This document shows positions 45,401 to 53,554 of a stretch of 64,000 nucleotides of DNA, piece after piece. The position numbers and the translations under genes are program-made. The notes under the pieces are model-generated. The model saw only the letters and a list, made by a program, of their open reading frames with translations. It had not been told where the DNA came from and made no database searches. Position 1 is the first letter of the stretch, and each line of letters begins with the position of its first letter. The stretch is from Azoarcus_F sp036734105 (lineage in GTDB: Bacteria; Pseudomonadota; Gammaproteobacteria; Burkholderiales; Rhodocyclaceae): contig DAIMZH010000001.1 in NCBI GenBank assembly GCA_036734105.1, positions 1-64,000 of the forward strand. The letters are read 5' to 3'.

Positions 45401-46396
45401 GGTCAGGCCGGCCTTGGGTCTGGAGCCACGTCCGGTGGCACCTTCGTCCCGGATCTCGCCGCCCGAGCCCGTCGCCGCACCTGCGAAGGGTGAAATCGCC
45501 GTCGGGTGATTGTGGGTCTCCACCTTGGCGAGAATATGCGCGGTTTCGTCCACATAGCGCCAACGCCCGTCGCTGTCGGGATACAGCACCTGTCCATGCG
45601 CGCCTTCGATAACCGATGCATTGTCCTTGTACGCCACCACCGTACCTTCCGGATGCGCCTGGTGCGTCTCGCGGATCATGCCGAACAGGGTCTTGCCCAT
45701 TGGCCGGGCATCGATGACCCATTCAGCGTTAAATATCTTGTGTCGGCAGTGTTCGGAGTTGGCCTGCGCGAACATCATCAGTTCAACGTCGGTGGGGTTG
45801 CGTTGAATACGAATGAAGTTGTCAAAGAGATAGTCGATTTCATCATCTGACAGCGCAAGGCCAAGCTCGGTGTTGGCAACTTCCAGCGCGGTACGACCAC
45901 CACCAAGAATATCCACCGAGCGCATGGGCTGGGCTTGATAGTGGTGAAACAAGGCATTAGCCGCATCGATACTCGACAACACCGACTCGGTCATCCGATC
46001 GTGCAAGAGCGGCAGCAGCGCTGCAATCTCGGTGTCACGAAGCTTTGCGGCGGACCAGCGATATTCGATACCTCGCTCGATACGTACGATTTTGTCAAAA
46101 CCGCACTGGTGGGCAATGTCGCTGGCTTTTGAGGACCATGGTGAAATGGTGCCAAGTCGCGGCACAATGAGCAGCATGAAGCCATCTGCTGATACAAGGT
46201 CGACCTCTGCTTCGAGCAAGTCGCCAAGACGGCTCAGTTCGGATTCATCAAGATTGGCCTTGGTCTCGACGAAAAAAAGATAACGGGCTTGTAGCCCTTT
46301 CAGCTTTGGCGCCACTGCGCTAACGCGTTGACGAAGACGATCGAGACGGGCAGCAGAAAAGGCCGCGCCACCGCGCAGCTTGAGGATGTCGGTCAT
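42470..46396 (-). CDS. purL: Phosphoribosylformylglycinamidine synthase (FGAM synthase)
   Basis: A 1308-residue single-chain PurL, fourth step of purine synthesis. The N-terminal domain, two AIRS-like halves (KVETHNHPTAISPFAGAATG, and GDRSVGGLTARDQMVGPWQ) and the C-terminal glutamine amidotransferase are all present. The amidotransferase Cys is in FALGVCNGCQM and the His-Glu pair in MPHPERCFR. Full length, no breaks. The large plus-strand frame across it is a shadow. Nothing is seen in the 208 bases between it and the bactofilin gene. Confidence 0.97.
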   Translation of the reverse strand: MTDILKLRGGAAFSAARLDRLRQRVSAVAPKLKGLQARYLFFVETKANLDESELSRLGDLLEAEVDLVSADGFMLLIVPRLGTISPWSSKASDIAHQCGFDKIVRIERGIEYRWSAAKLRDTEIAALLPLLHDRMTESVLSSIDAANALFHHYQAQPMRSVDILGGGRTALEVANTELGLALSDDEIDYLFDNFIRIQRNPTDVELMMFAQANSEHCRHKIFNAEWVIDARPMGKTLFGMIRETHQAHPEGTVVAYKDNASVIEGAHGQVLYPDSDGRWRYVDETAHILAKVETHNHPTAISPFAGAATGSGGEIRDEGATGRGSRPKAGLTGFSVSNLSIPGFEQPWEKPYGRPERIASPLDIMIEGPIGGAAFNNEFGRPNLAGYFRSFEQEVMGEVRGYHKPIMIAGGLGSIQAGQCEKEIFAPGTLLIQLGGPGMLIGLGGGAASSMTTGTNTADLDFASVQRGNPEIQRRCQEVIDRCWQQGANNPILSIHDVGAGGLSNAMPELADSASLGAHFELREVPIEEPGMSPREIWSNESQERYVLAIAPERLDDFRAICARERCPFAVLGTATDDGHLTVSDRHFGNRPVDMEMQVLLGKPPKMTRNVSRRATHLPPFDVTDVDLREACLRVLRLPAVASKNFLITIGDRSVGGLTARDQMVGPWQVPVADVAVTSMSFKASVGEAFAMGERTPVACVDAPASGRLAIGEAITNIAAADIAALSDIKLSANWMAPAGHRGEDAKLFDTVAAVSAFCVEAGLSIPVGKDSLSMKTAWQEQGADKAVISPLSLVVTGFAPVRNVRNTLTPQLQIVDGVETELLLIDLGRGCNRLGGSALAQVFNSVGEHAPDIDAPQLVAFFKAIRQLRDDGLLLAYHDRSDGGLFATLCEMAFASRCGLSIVLDTVCYDEYMNDVDGLDKKPDTIKGRLNDRLFAGLFAEELGAVVQIRREDRARVTEPLRAAGLIYHFLGEPNDKDELRFWRNAKLVFSAPRGELMQTWSETSHRIAALRDDADCAREEFEALAQAEDPGLSVALTFDAACDIAAPMIATGVRPQVAILREQGVNSHNEMAAAFERAGFEPFDVHMSDLQAGRVELSRFKGLAACGGFSYGDVLGAGQGWAKSILFNERLREAFQTFFERDDTFALGVCNGCQMMANLAGIIPGAEHWPTFHRNRSEQFEARFVMTEVIDSPSILFADMVGSRMPIVVSHGEGRAVFRNEADRARAVAALRFIDNKGVAAQRYPANPNGSPDGLTGFTTADGRFTIMMPHPERCFRSVQMSWAPDSLGEDSPWLRMFRNARKWVA

Positions 46397-46604
46397 GGGA
46401 ATGTCGGCAGTTGGATTGGCAAGCGAGGACGCTTGATAAATGTCAGGCTATCGAAATTATAACCGACAGGCCGCACTGGATCGGGTTCAAACAACGGCAG
46501 CAATGAGTCTTCAAGGCAATGCGTGCCGCTTGTAAGCTTTCTTGGTCGCGCTGAATGTTGAAGTAGGATCAATGGCACGCCAACCCGACTGCGAGGGCGG
46601 GCTG

Positions 46605-47153
46605 TCAATCACCAGACTTGCTCGCCAGCGGGGTGTGGACGACTTGCGCCCCCCGTGGCTTCAAGGCGTCAGCAAGCGACGGACCCGCTCCCTCGCGGGC
46701 GTTGCGAGGAGAAGCGCCATCCGGCTGTCTGGCGGCTTGTGGGGTGTCGCTTGTCTGTTGCGCTTGCACTTGTCCGCTACCCGGTTGCTCAGCAACCTTG
46801 ACGAGCTTTCCTTCGACACTGGCACCGCAATCCATCTGCAACTGACGATAGGAAATGTTTCCCGACACCTTCGCCCCGGGTTGAAGTTCGAGAAAATGAT
46901 CCACCTCAAGATCGCCCTTGACCACCCCATTGATTACCGCATCGTGCGCGGCCACCCTGCCCGCAACGCAGCCGTGCTCGCTGATCACGATAAGTGATTT
47001 TTCTCCGCGCTTGCCCATCACGTTGCCGTCGACCTTGCCATCAACGCGCAAGCCCCCCGAGAACAACACATCACCAATCACATGAACATTGCTGGCGATC
47101 AGACTGGACAGCTTGGTAACCTCAATCGTTTTCTTTTTGCCAAAGCCAAACAT
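46605..47153 (-). CDS. Bactofilin family cytoskeletal protein
   Basis: A 182-residue protein. The N-terminal basic tip MFGFGKKK is followed by a beta-helix of repeated G-x-V segments (NVHVIGDVLFSGGLRVDGKV, then GDLEVDHFLELQPGAKVSGN). The C-terminal tail is disordered, rich in Ala, Gln and Pro. Bactofilins form filaments involved in cell shape and murein synthesis. The next upstream genes are a coiled-coil membrane protein and an M23 murein peptidase, the usual partner set. Start at the ATG at 47153. Confidence 0.92.
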   Translation of the reverse strand: MFGFGKKKTIEVTKLSSLIASNVHVIGDVLFSGGLRVDGKVDGNVMGKRGEKSLIVISEHGCVAGRVAAHDAVINGVVKGDLEVDHFLELQPGAKVSGNISYRQLQMDCGASVEGKLVKVAEQPGSGQVQAQQTSDTPQAARQPDGASPRNAREGAGPSLADALKPRGAQVVHTPLASKSGD

Positions 47154-47188
47154 TCGGCGAATCTCCCTGTTGCACGTCCAGCGCAACG

Positions 47189-47557
47189 CTACTTGCGCGG
47201 TTCCTTGATGAATTCCAGCTCTTCACGAGCCAGATCAAGCTGCTCCTTGAGTATCGCAGCCTGTCGTTCGATCTCCTGCTGCGTCACCTCAGCAATCGCC
47301 AGATCCAGTTCAGCCCGCTCCAATTGCTCCGACACCTGCCCCAGCTTTTGCCACAACTCATTGTTCTCGGCTTGAAGCAGCAAAATCCGGGCGTCGTTGT
47401 CACGTGAAGACTCAAACAAGATCACGGCGCCCACAAGCCCCGCTGCAATTAGCAACACCAGAATGGTTCGCCAGAAAAAACGCTGTTCATGCGAGCGGTC
47501 AGTCAGGCTAAACTCATTCTGCGTCAATGACTTATTGGATGATCGTGTTTGCGTCAT
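47189..47557 (-). CDS. Bitopic membrane protein with coiled coil
   Basis: A 122-residue protein with a basic, polar N-terminus, one membrane helix (ILVLLIAAGLVGAVILF) and a long coiled coil (LLLQAENNELWQKLGQVSEQ and onwards) rich in Glu and Gln. It is part of the peptidase-coiled coil-bactofilin group seen in betaproteobacteria (DUF6776-like). It probably anchors the bactofilin or peptidase; that is inference. It starts 3 bases after the end of the upstream M23 peptidase gene. Confidence 0.8.
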   Translation of the reverse strand: MTQTRSSNKSLTQNEFSLTDRSHEQRFFWRTILVLLIAAGLVGAVILFESSRDNDARILLLQAENNELWQKLGQVSEQLERAELDLAIAEVTQQEIERQAAILKEQLDLAREELEFIKEPRK

Positions 47558-47560
47558 GAC

Positions 47561-48556
47561 TCAGAAACGACTCAAGTAGATGGCCGGGTCAACAAAGTGA
47601 CCATCTTTCAGCACTTCAAAGTGCAGATGCGGCCCGGTCGATCGTCCGGTTGAACCAATCAATGCAATCTCCTGAAGCGGCATGACCACTTCACCAAGTG
47701 ATACCAACAAGCGGGATGCGTGCGCGTAGCGCGTCACCAGCCCCCCACCGTGATCAATCTCTACGGTCAACCCATAGTGAGGCCGACTGCCCGAATAAAT
47801 GACCCGTCCACCCGCACTCGCCCGAATCGTTGTGCCACGTGGGGCAGCGTAATCCACGCCGCTGTGAAACGCTCGCTTTCGGCTGATAGGGTCACGGCGA
47901 TTTCCAAAACCTGAATTGATTGCCACACCAAGCACAGGCGTGCGCCCTGGAAAGGACATGTGCTCATGCGCACTGGTCATCACCCGTTCGTCAAATAAGG
48001 AAAATACATTGGCCAGACGCTCCAGATCGCTCTCAAGGCGACTCATCTGGTCTTCTATGGTGTCGCGGGCACGCAGTCCGCTTGTTGCTGCATTCCGACT
48101 GGAGCCCAAAGGCTCAATCAGTGGTCCGCCTGAGGGCATGCCCGGCTGGGTTCTGGCGGGTCTGCCCAGCGGCAGATCAAGGGTCTCCTGCGGCTTGATG
48201 CGCTCTTCAAACTCCTTGACTGCGTCAATCCGTGCCGCAAGGTTGGCAGCCTCGGTTTCGAGCTGAATAACCCGACCGGACATTTCACCAAAGCGCTCCA
48301 GCAAGTGACCACGCGGCTCAATGCCACCCAACACTCTTGTCGGCCCCGCTGTCGGCGTCGGTAGTTGTTGAACGACAAGCGGCACCGGCTCATCTATATC
48401 AGCAACAGTTAACCATCGTCCAAACTGCAGACCGATCAGCGAAGCACATACGATTGAAGCCATAAAGCCGAGCAACACCGACCGCAAACTGAAGGTACGG
48501 GTGCTGGACGAGGTCAGACTGCCAGTTGAGAAAATGACAAAAGCCAAGTTAAACAC
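47561..48556 (-). CDS. M23 family metallopeptidase (murein endopeptidase)
   Basis: A 331-residue inner-membrane-anchored protein. A membrane helix near residues 24-46, a coiled-coil region (residues 85-200) and the LytM/M23 domain follow in that order. Zinc ligands are in FHSGVDYAAP (H-x-x-x-D) and GPHLHFEV (H-x-H). Such enzymes cut peptide crosslinks in murein. The frame begins with GTG at 48556. First gene of the bactofilin operon. Between it and the binding-protein gene lie 244 bases with presumably two divergent promoters. Confidence 0.9.
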   Translation of the reverse strand: MFNLAFVIFSTGSLTSSSTRTFSLRSVLLGFMASIVCASLIGLQFGRWLTVADIDEPVPLVVQQLPTPTAGPTRVLGGIEPRGHLLERFGEMSGRVIQLETEAANLAARIDAVKEFEERIKPQETLDLPLGRPARTQPGMPSGGPLIEPLGSSRNAATSGLRARDTIEDQMSRLESDLERLANVFSLFDERVMTSAHEHMSFPGRTPVLGVAINSGFGNRRDPISRKRAFHSGVDYAAPRGTTIRASAGGRVIYSGSRPHYGLTVEIDHGGGLVTRYAHASRLLVSLGEVVMPLQEIALIGSTGRSTGPHLHFEVLKDGHFVDPAIYLSRF

Positions 48557-48800
48557 TCCAGACCTGGGCGATCATGTGCCACATGACGGTTCCAAAGGTA
48601 CCAATATTGTGTGTAGAAATCGGTCTCTGATTTTACCACTCCACCGGGCCAGGCATAGCAAAATCAACTTAAGCGACAAGCGAGCGCTCCCACCGCAAAC
48701 AATAGTCAAACATTGCGCTTGGTATACTGCAGAATATCGCATCTCGCACCATACCCTCCGGGACTATGGATAATCCACATCAAAACTTGACGAATGAATA

Positions 48801-49979
48801 ATGAGCACTGAAATCTCCAGTCATGCATCAGTCGTTTCTTCCCTTGCGCGTCTCAGCAAACTCGTCTCTAAACTTGCCGCATGTGCCGTCATCACCCTTG
48901 CAAGCCAGGGCGCCATGGCAACTGAGGCCGAGGCCGGAACGATTACTCTGGGTGTGAGCAACGCTCAGACTGGTCCGCTGTCAGCGTTGAGCGGTGAATA
49001 CACCAATGGGTCGCAACTCTTTTTCAACAAAATGAACGCGGGTGGCGGCGTGCACGGCCAGCGCATCGATCTGAAGATACTGGACGATGGCTACGACAAT
49101 GATCGCGCCGAGAGCAATGCGAAACAGTTGATCGAACGCGATGGCGTGTTTGCCCTGTTCGGATTTTTTGGCACTGGTCCCAGCTTGCGCGCCATGCCCG
49201 TGGCGATACAGGCGGGCGTTCCGTTCTTTGCACCTTACTCCGGTGCCGACGCCTTGCGTCAGAACCCAGATCCGAATGTCTTTCATCTGCGTGCATCCTA
49301 CCCCCGCGAGATTGAAAGAATAGTGAGTCACTTGACCGCACTGGGCATCACCTCGATCGGCGTGGTGCATCACGCCGACGCCTTTGGTGAGTCGGGCTTG
49401 CTGGCCGCACGCGAGGCCTTGGCCAAGCGCGGCCTGGAGCCGACTGTCACAGCCGCAATCGATGCAGCATCAGACAATGCCGACGCAGCAGTGCGGGCGG
49501 TAGCACAGGCCAACCCAGCCGCGTTGCTGCTTGTGGCAGCAGGTCGCACACCGCCAATGATCATAAGCGGGCTTCGCGAGGCCAACGTACCGGCCATGCT
49601 TTATGGGCTGTCGGTGGTGAGCAGCAACGAGCTTGTGCGCGCACTGGGCCAGGATGCTCACGGCCTGGCACTTGCCCAGGTCACTCCGTCACCGTTCAAG
49701 CCAGACACCCCCATGGTTCGCGAATACCGTGCAGCAGCAGACGCAGCCGGCGTTGAGTATTCGTATGCTGGACTGGAAGGTTATATTGCAGCGGCAGTGT
49801 TCACTGAGGCGCTACGCAGGGCTGGTCCCAACCCCAGCCGGGCAGCTTTTCGCGCCGCGCTGGACAGATTGGCGGGCGAGCGCATCGGGGGCTTGAGGTT
49901 GGTCGGGAACAGCCTCAACCCAGTCGGACTGGACTTCATCGACCTGATCGCGATCAACTATGGTCGATTTGGAAACTGA
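48801..49979 (+). CDS. ABC-type branched-chain amino-acid substrate-binding protein
   Basis: A 392-residue periplasmic binding protein of the Leu/Ile/Val (Peripla_BP_6) class. Signal peptide to about residue 42 (LAACAVITLASQGAMA), then ITLGVSNAQTGPLSALSGEY and FFNKMNAGGGVHGQRIDLKI, typical of this group. No permease or ATPase gene is nearby, so it is an orphan. The natural ligand may not be an amino acid; urea, aromatic compounds or sensory roles are known in the family. A bidirectional terminator follows. Confidence 0.88.
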   Translation: MSTEISSHASVVSSLARLSKLVSKLAACAVITLASQGAMATEAEAGTITLGVSNAQTGPLSALSGEYTNGSQLFFNKMNAGGGVHGQRIDLKILDDGYDNDRAESNAKQLIERDGVFALFGFFGTGPSLRAMPVAIQAGVPFFAPYSGADALRQNPDPNVFHLRASYPREIERIVSHLTALGITSIGVVHHADAFGESGLLAAREALAKRGLEPTVTAAIDAASDNADAAVRAVAQANPAALLLVAAGRTPPMIISGLREANVPAMLYGLSVVSSNELVRALGQDAHGLALAQVTPSPFKPDTPMVREYRAAADAAGVEYSYAGLEGYIAAAVFTEALRRAGPNPSRAAFRAALDRLAGERIGGLRLVGNSLNPVGLDFIDLIAINYGRFGN

Positions 49980-49981
49980 TA

Positions 49982-50017
49982 AAGGTGCCCCGGACTGCTG
50001 AGCCCGAGGCACTTTAA
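49982..50017. terminator. Bidirectional terminator between the binding-protein gene and cysS
   Basis: GTGCCCCGG pairs with CCGAGGCAC (8 of 9 bp), flanked by A-rich sequence on the left and TTTAA on the right. It can end transcription from both convergent genes. Confidence 0.65.
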
Positions 50018-50110
50018 GACCTGCCTTGACACCAACCAACCGGCTGTCGTGCTTGCAAAGGGCACGACCCACGCTTACAGCAACGCCATTTGATAACTGT
50101 CTTTTTGATG

Positions 50111-51487
50111 TCAGGCTTTTCGCCAGACCGTGCCGCTTGCCGTATCTTCCAGCACCACACCTTTTTCAAGCAACTCAGCCCGGATACGGTCAGCGGCTGA
50201 GAAGTCCCGCGCTTTCTTGGCTGCGGCGCGCAACGCAATTGCCGCTTCAATATCGGCGCTGATCGCGGCGTTGGCATCTCCACCCTGCAAAAACGCCAGA
50301 GGATCTCGTTGCAGCAAACCCAGAACACCAGCAAGTCCCTTCAACTGACGAGAAACCTCTGCCGACCGACTCCGGTTAGCCTCATTGGCAAGATCAAATA
50401 GCACGGCAATTGCTTCGGCCGTGTTGAAGTCGTCATTCATTGCATCGGCAAAACGCAGGGCGTGCGTTTCGTCAGCGTCGTAAGTCTCCGCTGTCGGAGG
50501 CACGTTGTTGAGTGCGGTGTAAAGCCGGGTGAGCGCATTGCGTGCGTCATCCAGATGGGCGTCGGAGTAGTTCAGCGGGCTGCGGTAGTGAGCGCGAAGA
50601 ATGAAAAAACGCACCACCTCTGCATCGTACCGCTCAAGCACCTCACGAATCGTAAAAAAGTTGCCCAAGGACTTGGACATCTTTTCGTCATCGACCCGCA
50701 CAAACCCGTTGTGCATCCAGTAGTTGACGAAAGTGTGACCATGTGCCCCTTCCGACTGTGCAATTTCATTTTCATGATGAGGAAACTGCAGATCCTGCCC
50801 ACCGCCATGAATATCAAAACGCTCACCCAACAGATCGCTGCTCATGGCCGAGCACTCGATGTGCCAGCCGGGCCGACCAACTCCCCAGGGTGAAGCCCAC
50901 CTGACCTCTTCGGACTCATCCTCACGGGCATGCTTCCACAGAACAAAGTCCAGCGGATCACGCTTGTCGCTGGCAACCTCGACCCGCTCTCCTGCACGCA
51001 GCTCGTCAATGGACTTGCCGGACAGGCGCCCGTATCCGTCAAATTTGCGAACCGCAAAACATACATCGCGGTTGTCTGCCTGATAGGCCAGACCCTTTTC
51101 GTAAAGTCGGGAGATTATCGACTGCATACCCTGGACGTATTCGGTAGCACGCGGTTCGTGCGTCGGACGCAACACACCGAGTGCATCAGCATCCTGGTGC
51201 ATGGCCAGGATGAACCGGTCAGTTAGCGCTCGTATGGTTTCGCCGTTTTCACGCGCGCGTTTGATGATCTTGTCGTCGATGTCGGTAATGTTTCGTACAT
51301 AGGTCACGTCGTAGCCACTGCTGCGAAGCCACCGAACCACCATGTCAAAAACCACCATCACACGAGCATGACCCAGGTGACAGTAGTCATAAACCGTCAT
51401 ACCGCAAACGTACATGCGTACCTTGCCGGGTTCCAGTGGTTGAAACACTTCCTTTTGTCGTGTGAGGGTGTTGTGTATCGAGAGCAT
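50111..51487 (-). CDS. cysS: Cysteinyl-tRNA synthetase
   Basis: A 458-residue class I synthetase. The HIGH-type motif is CHLGHAR, the KMSKS motif intact, and the zinc-binding and tRNA regions VYVCGMTVYD-like and GGGQDLQFPHHENE are present. Start at the ATG at 51487 (MLSIHNTL); the frame extends upstream as non-coding sequence. It is divergent from the first cyclophilin gene. Confidence 0.97.
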   Translation of the reverse strand: MLSIHNTLTRQKEVFQPLEPGKVRMYVCGMTVYDYCHLGHARVMVVFDMVVRWLRSSGYDVTYVRNITDIDDKIIKRARENGETIRALTDRFILAMHQDADALGVLRPTHEPRATEYVQGMQSIISRLYEKGLAYQADNRDVCFAVRKFDGYGRLSGKSIDELRAGERVEVASDKRDPLDFVLWKHAREDESEEVRWASPWGVGRPGWHIECSAMSSDLLGERFDIHGGGQDLQFPHHENEIAQSEGAHGHTFVNYWMHNGFVRVDDEKMSKSLGNFFTIREVLERYDAEVVRFFILRAHYRSPLNYSDAHLDDARNALTRLYTALNNVPPTAETYDADETHALRFADAMNDDFNTAEAIAVLFDLANEANRSRSAEVSRQLKGLAGVLGLLQRDPLAFLQGGDANAAISADIEAAIALRAAAKKARDFSAADRIRAELLEKGVVLEDTASGTVWRKA

Positions 51488-51679
51488 GGTGTTTTTCAGG
51501 TTTCGGAGGGCAGTGGGAATGCGCCGCTGAAAGAATCCGTAACAGTCGGATTTTGCGTGACCGACCGGACTTGTTAGAATCGGAAGGTACGTTCTGGCGC
51601 CAAATTCAACGCAATATAGTAGCACACCGACTTGTTCCAACTACGGCGCACCTATCCTCATATTCAGGAACCCCAACAC

Positions 51680-52237
51680 ATGAAAAGACTGCTGACCGGC
51701 ATCTTGGCTCTAGCTTGTTCAGGCCTCGCACTTGCCGCTGGACCTATCGTTGAAATGCGCACCAATCAAGGCACTTTCAAACTTCAACTGGATGCCGACA
51801 GCGCACCTGAGACGGTCGCCAATTTCGTCGAATATGCCGCCAGCGGGTTTTACGATGGCACCATCTTTCATCGGGTAATTGACGGTTTCATGATTCAGGG
51901 CGGCGGCTTTGATGGCCGGATGCAACAAAAGCCCACACGCACACCGATTCGCAACGAAGCCGCCAATGGCCTGCGCAACGAACCTGGCACCATTGCCATG
52001 GCACGTACCCGCGACCCGCACTCTGCGTCATCGCAGTTCTTTATCAACCTGGTGGCCAACAGGTCACTCGACTACCCCTCGTTTGATGGCTATGGCTACG
52101 CGGTTTTCGGACAGGTGACAGAGGGTTTCGAGGTCGTTCAAGGTATCGCCGGACAGAAGACCCAAAGAGTGGGCCCCCATGAGAACGTCCCGGTAGAACC
52201 GGTTATCATCGAATCCGTTCGTATCGTTCAGCCCTGA
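51680..52237 (+). CDS. Periplasmic peptidyl-prolyl cis-trans isomerase (cyclophilin)
   Basis: A 185-residue cyclophilin with a signal peptide (LTGILALACSGLALA), so periplasmic. The active-site segment is FHRVIDGFMIQGGGF, and QFFINL lies downstream. CAGGAAC is found ahead of the ATG at 51680. Followed 19 bases later by a related cytoplasmic cyclophilin; the two are an evident tandem duplication. Confidence 0.92.
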   Translation: MKRLLTGILALACSGLALAAGPIVEMRTNQGTFKLQLDADSAPETVANFVEYAASGFYDGTIFHRVIDGFMIQGGGFDGRMQQKPTRTPIRNEAANGLRNEPGTIAMARTRDPHSASSQFFINLVANRSLDYPSFDGYGYAVFGQVTEGFEVVQGIAGQKTQRVGPHENVPVEPVIIESVRIVQP

Positions 52238-52256
52238 ATCAACCCCGGAGAGCAAT

Positions 52257-52751
52257 ATGGCAGTTGAACTGCACACCAACTACGGCGTCATCACCATCGA
52301 ACTGGAATCTGAAAAGGCACCGGAGACCGTCAAGAACTTCCTGGCCTATGTCAGCAGCGGTCATTACGACAACACGATCTTCCACCGCGTTATCGACGGT
52401 TTCATGATTCAAGGCGGTGGTTTTGAGCCCGGCATGAAACAAAAACCCACCGGCGAAGCCATTCAAAACGAAGCCAACAACGGACTCAAGAACGTGCGTG
52501 GCAGTGTTGCCATGGCGCGCACCCAGGCACCACACTCTGCCACCGCGCAGTTCTTCATCAATGTGTCCGACAACGACTTTCTCAATCATCGCTCTCCCGA
52601 CACACAAGGCTGGGGCTACTGCGTTTTCGGCATGGTGTCTGATGGCCACGAAGTGGTCGATCGAATTCGTGCTGTCAAGACGGGTTCAAGCGGTTTTCAT
52701 CAGGACGTACCGCGCGAAGACGTGATTATCGAACGCGCGCTAGTGATTTGA
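52257..52751 (+). CDS. ppiB: Cytoplasmic peptidyl-prolyl cis-trans isomerase B
   Basis: A 164-residue cyclophilin without signal peptide. FHRVIDGFMIQGGGF and QFFINVSDND are typical of PpiB. GGAGAGCAAT precedes the ATG. It lies between the periplasmic paralogue and lpxH, the usual betaproteobacterial order behind divergent cysS. Confidence 0.94.
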   Translation: MAVELHTNYGVITIELESEKAPETVKNFLAYVSSGHYDNTIFHRVIDGFMIQGGGFEPGMKQKPTGEAIQNEANNGLKNVRGSVAMARTQAPHSATAQFFINVSDNDFLNHRSPDTQGWGYCVFGMVSDGHEVVDRIRAVKTGSSGFHQDVPREDVIIERALVI

Positions 52752-52770
52752 ACAAAAACTGGATAGTGAC

Positions 52771-53493
52771 TTGAAAGTTCACTTCATTTCGGACTTGCAT
52801 CTAAGCGAAGAAGAGCCCGCCACCGTGCGGGCTTTCATCGAATATCTGTCTGGCACCGCTCAAAGTGCGGACGTGCTCTACATTCTTGGTGACCTGTTTG
52901 AATACTGGGCAGGTGATGACGACCACAGCGCCTTGAGCCAACAAGTTGCAGAGGCTTTGCGGACACTCGCCGAAAGCGGATCTGCCATCCGCTTCATGGC
53001 AGGCAACCGCGACTTTCTGCTCGGCCAGCAATACGCACAGATGGCTGGCATGACGCTATTGCCCGATCCAACCCGAATCGTCATCGACGGCATTCAGATC
53101 CTGCTTACCCACGGCGATCAGTTCTGCACCGACGACAAGGCCTACGTAGCCTATCGGCAACAGGTTCGCGCTGCACAATGGCAACAGGGCTTTCTGTCCA
53201 AACCATTAAGCGAAAGAAAACACTTCATCGAGTCCTTACGTGCAAGAAGTCAACTCGAAAATGCCTCAAAGACGCCTGAAATCATGGATGTGAATGAGGA
53301 AGCGGTTGCCCGTGCCTTCAGGACACACGACTGTCGTGTGATCATTCATGGTCATACACACAGACCACGACGCCATGACTACGTGATTGATGGCAAGCCA
53401 TGCGTCCGCTGGGTGCTCGCAGACTGGGATGCAGAGGCTGCGCACTATCTCGAATGGCGCGCCGGGGAAGCAACGCCACGCAAAATGGTGTAG
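52771..53493 (+). CDS. lpxH: UDP-2,3-diacylglucosamine diphosphatase
   Basis: A 240-residue calcineurin-like phosphoesterase that makes lipid X in lipid A synthesis. Metal-site motifs D-L-H (ISDLHLS), GDLFEYWAGDDD, GNRDFLLG, THGDQFCTDD and HGHTHRP are all present. The start is TTG (52771), giving MKVHFISDLHL, with a weak ribosome binding site; no other start fits. Its end is convergent with metZ, with a 61-base gap. Confidence 0.94.
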   Translation: MKVHFISDLHLSEEEPATVRAFIEYLSGTAQSADVLYILGDLFEYWAGDDDHSALSQQVAEALRTLAESGSAIRFMAGNRDFLLGQQYAQMAGMTLLPDPTRIVIDGIQILLTHGDQFCTDDKAYVAYRQQVRAAQWQQGFLSKPLSERKHFIESLRARSQLENASKTPEIMDVNEEAVARAFRTHDCRVIIHGHTHRPRRHDYVIDGKPCVRWVLADWDAEAAHYLEWRAGEATPRKMV

Positions 53494-53554
53494 CACCCAA
53501 ATACTCGGGCAGAAAAGAACCAAACAGAAATTGGATGCTCAGCTATTCAGCCGG

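Noticed and set aside
44174..45493. Plus-strand open frame of 439 codons opposite purL
   Set aside because: Antisense to conserved PurL domains; composition (His, Arg, Gly rich) is typical of shadow frames.
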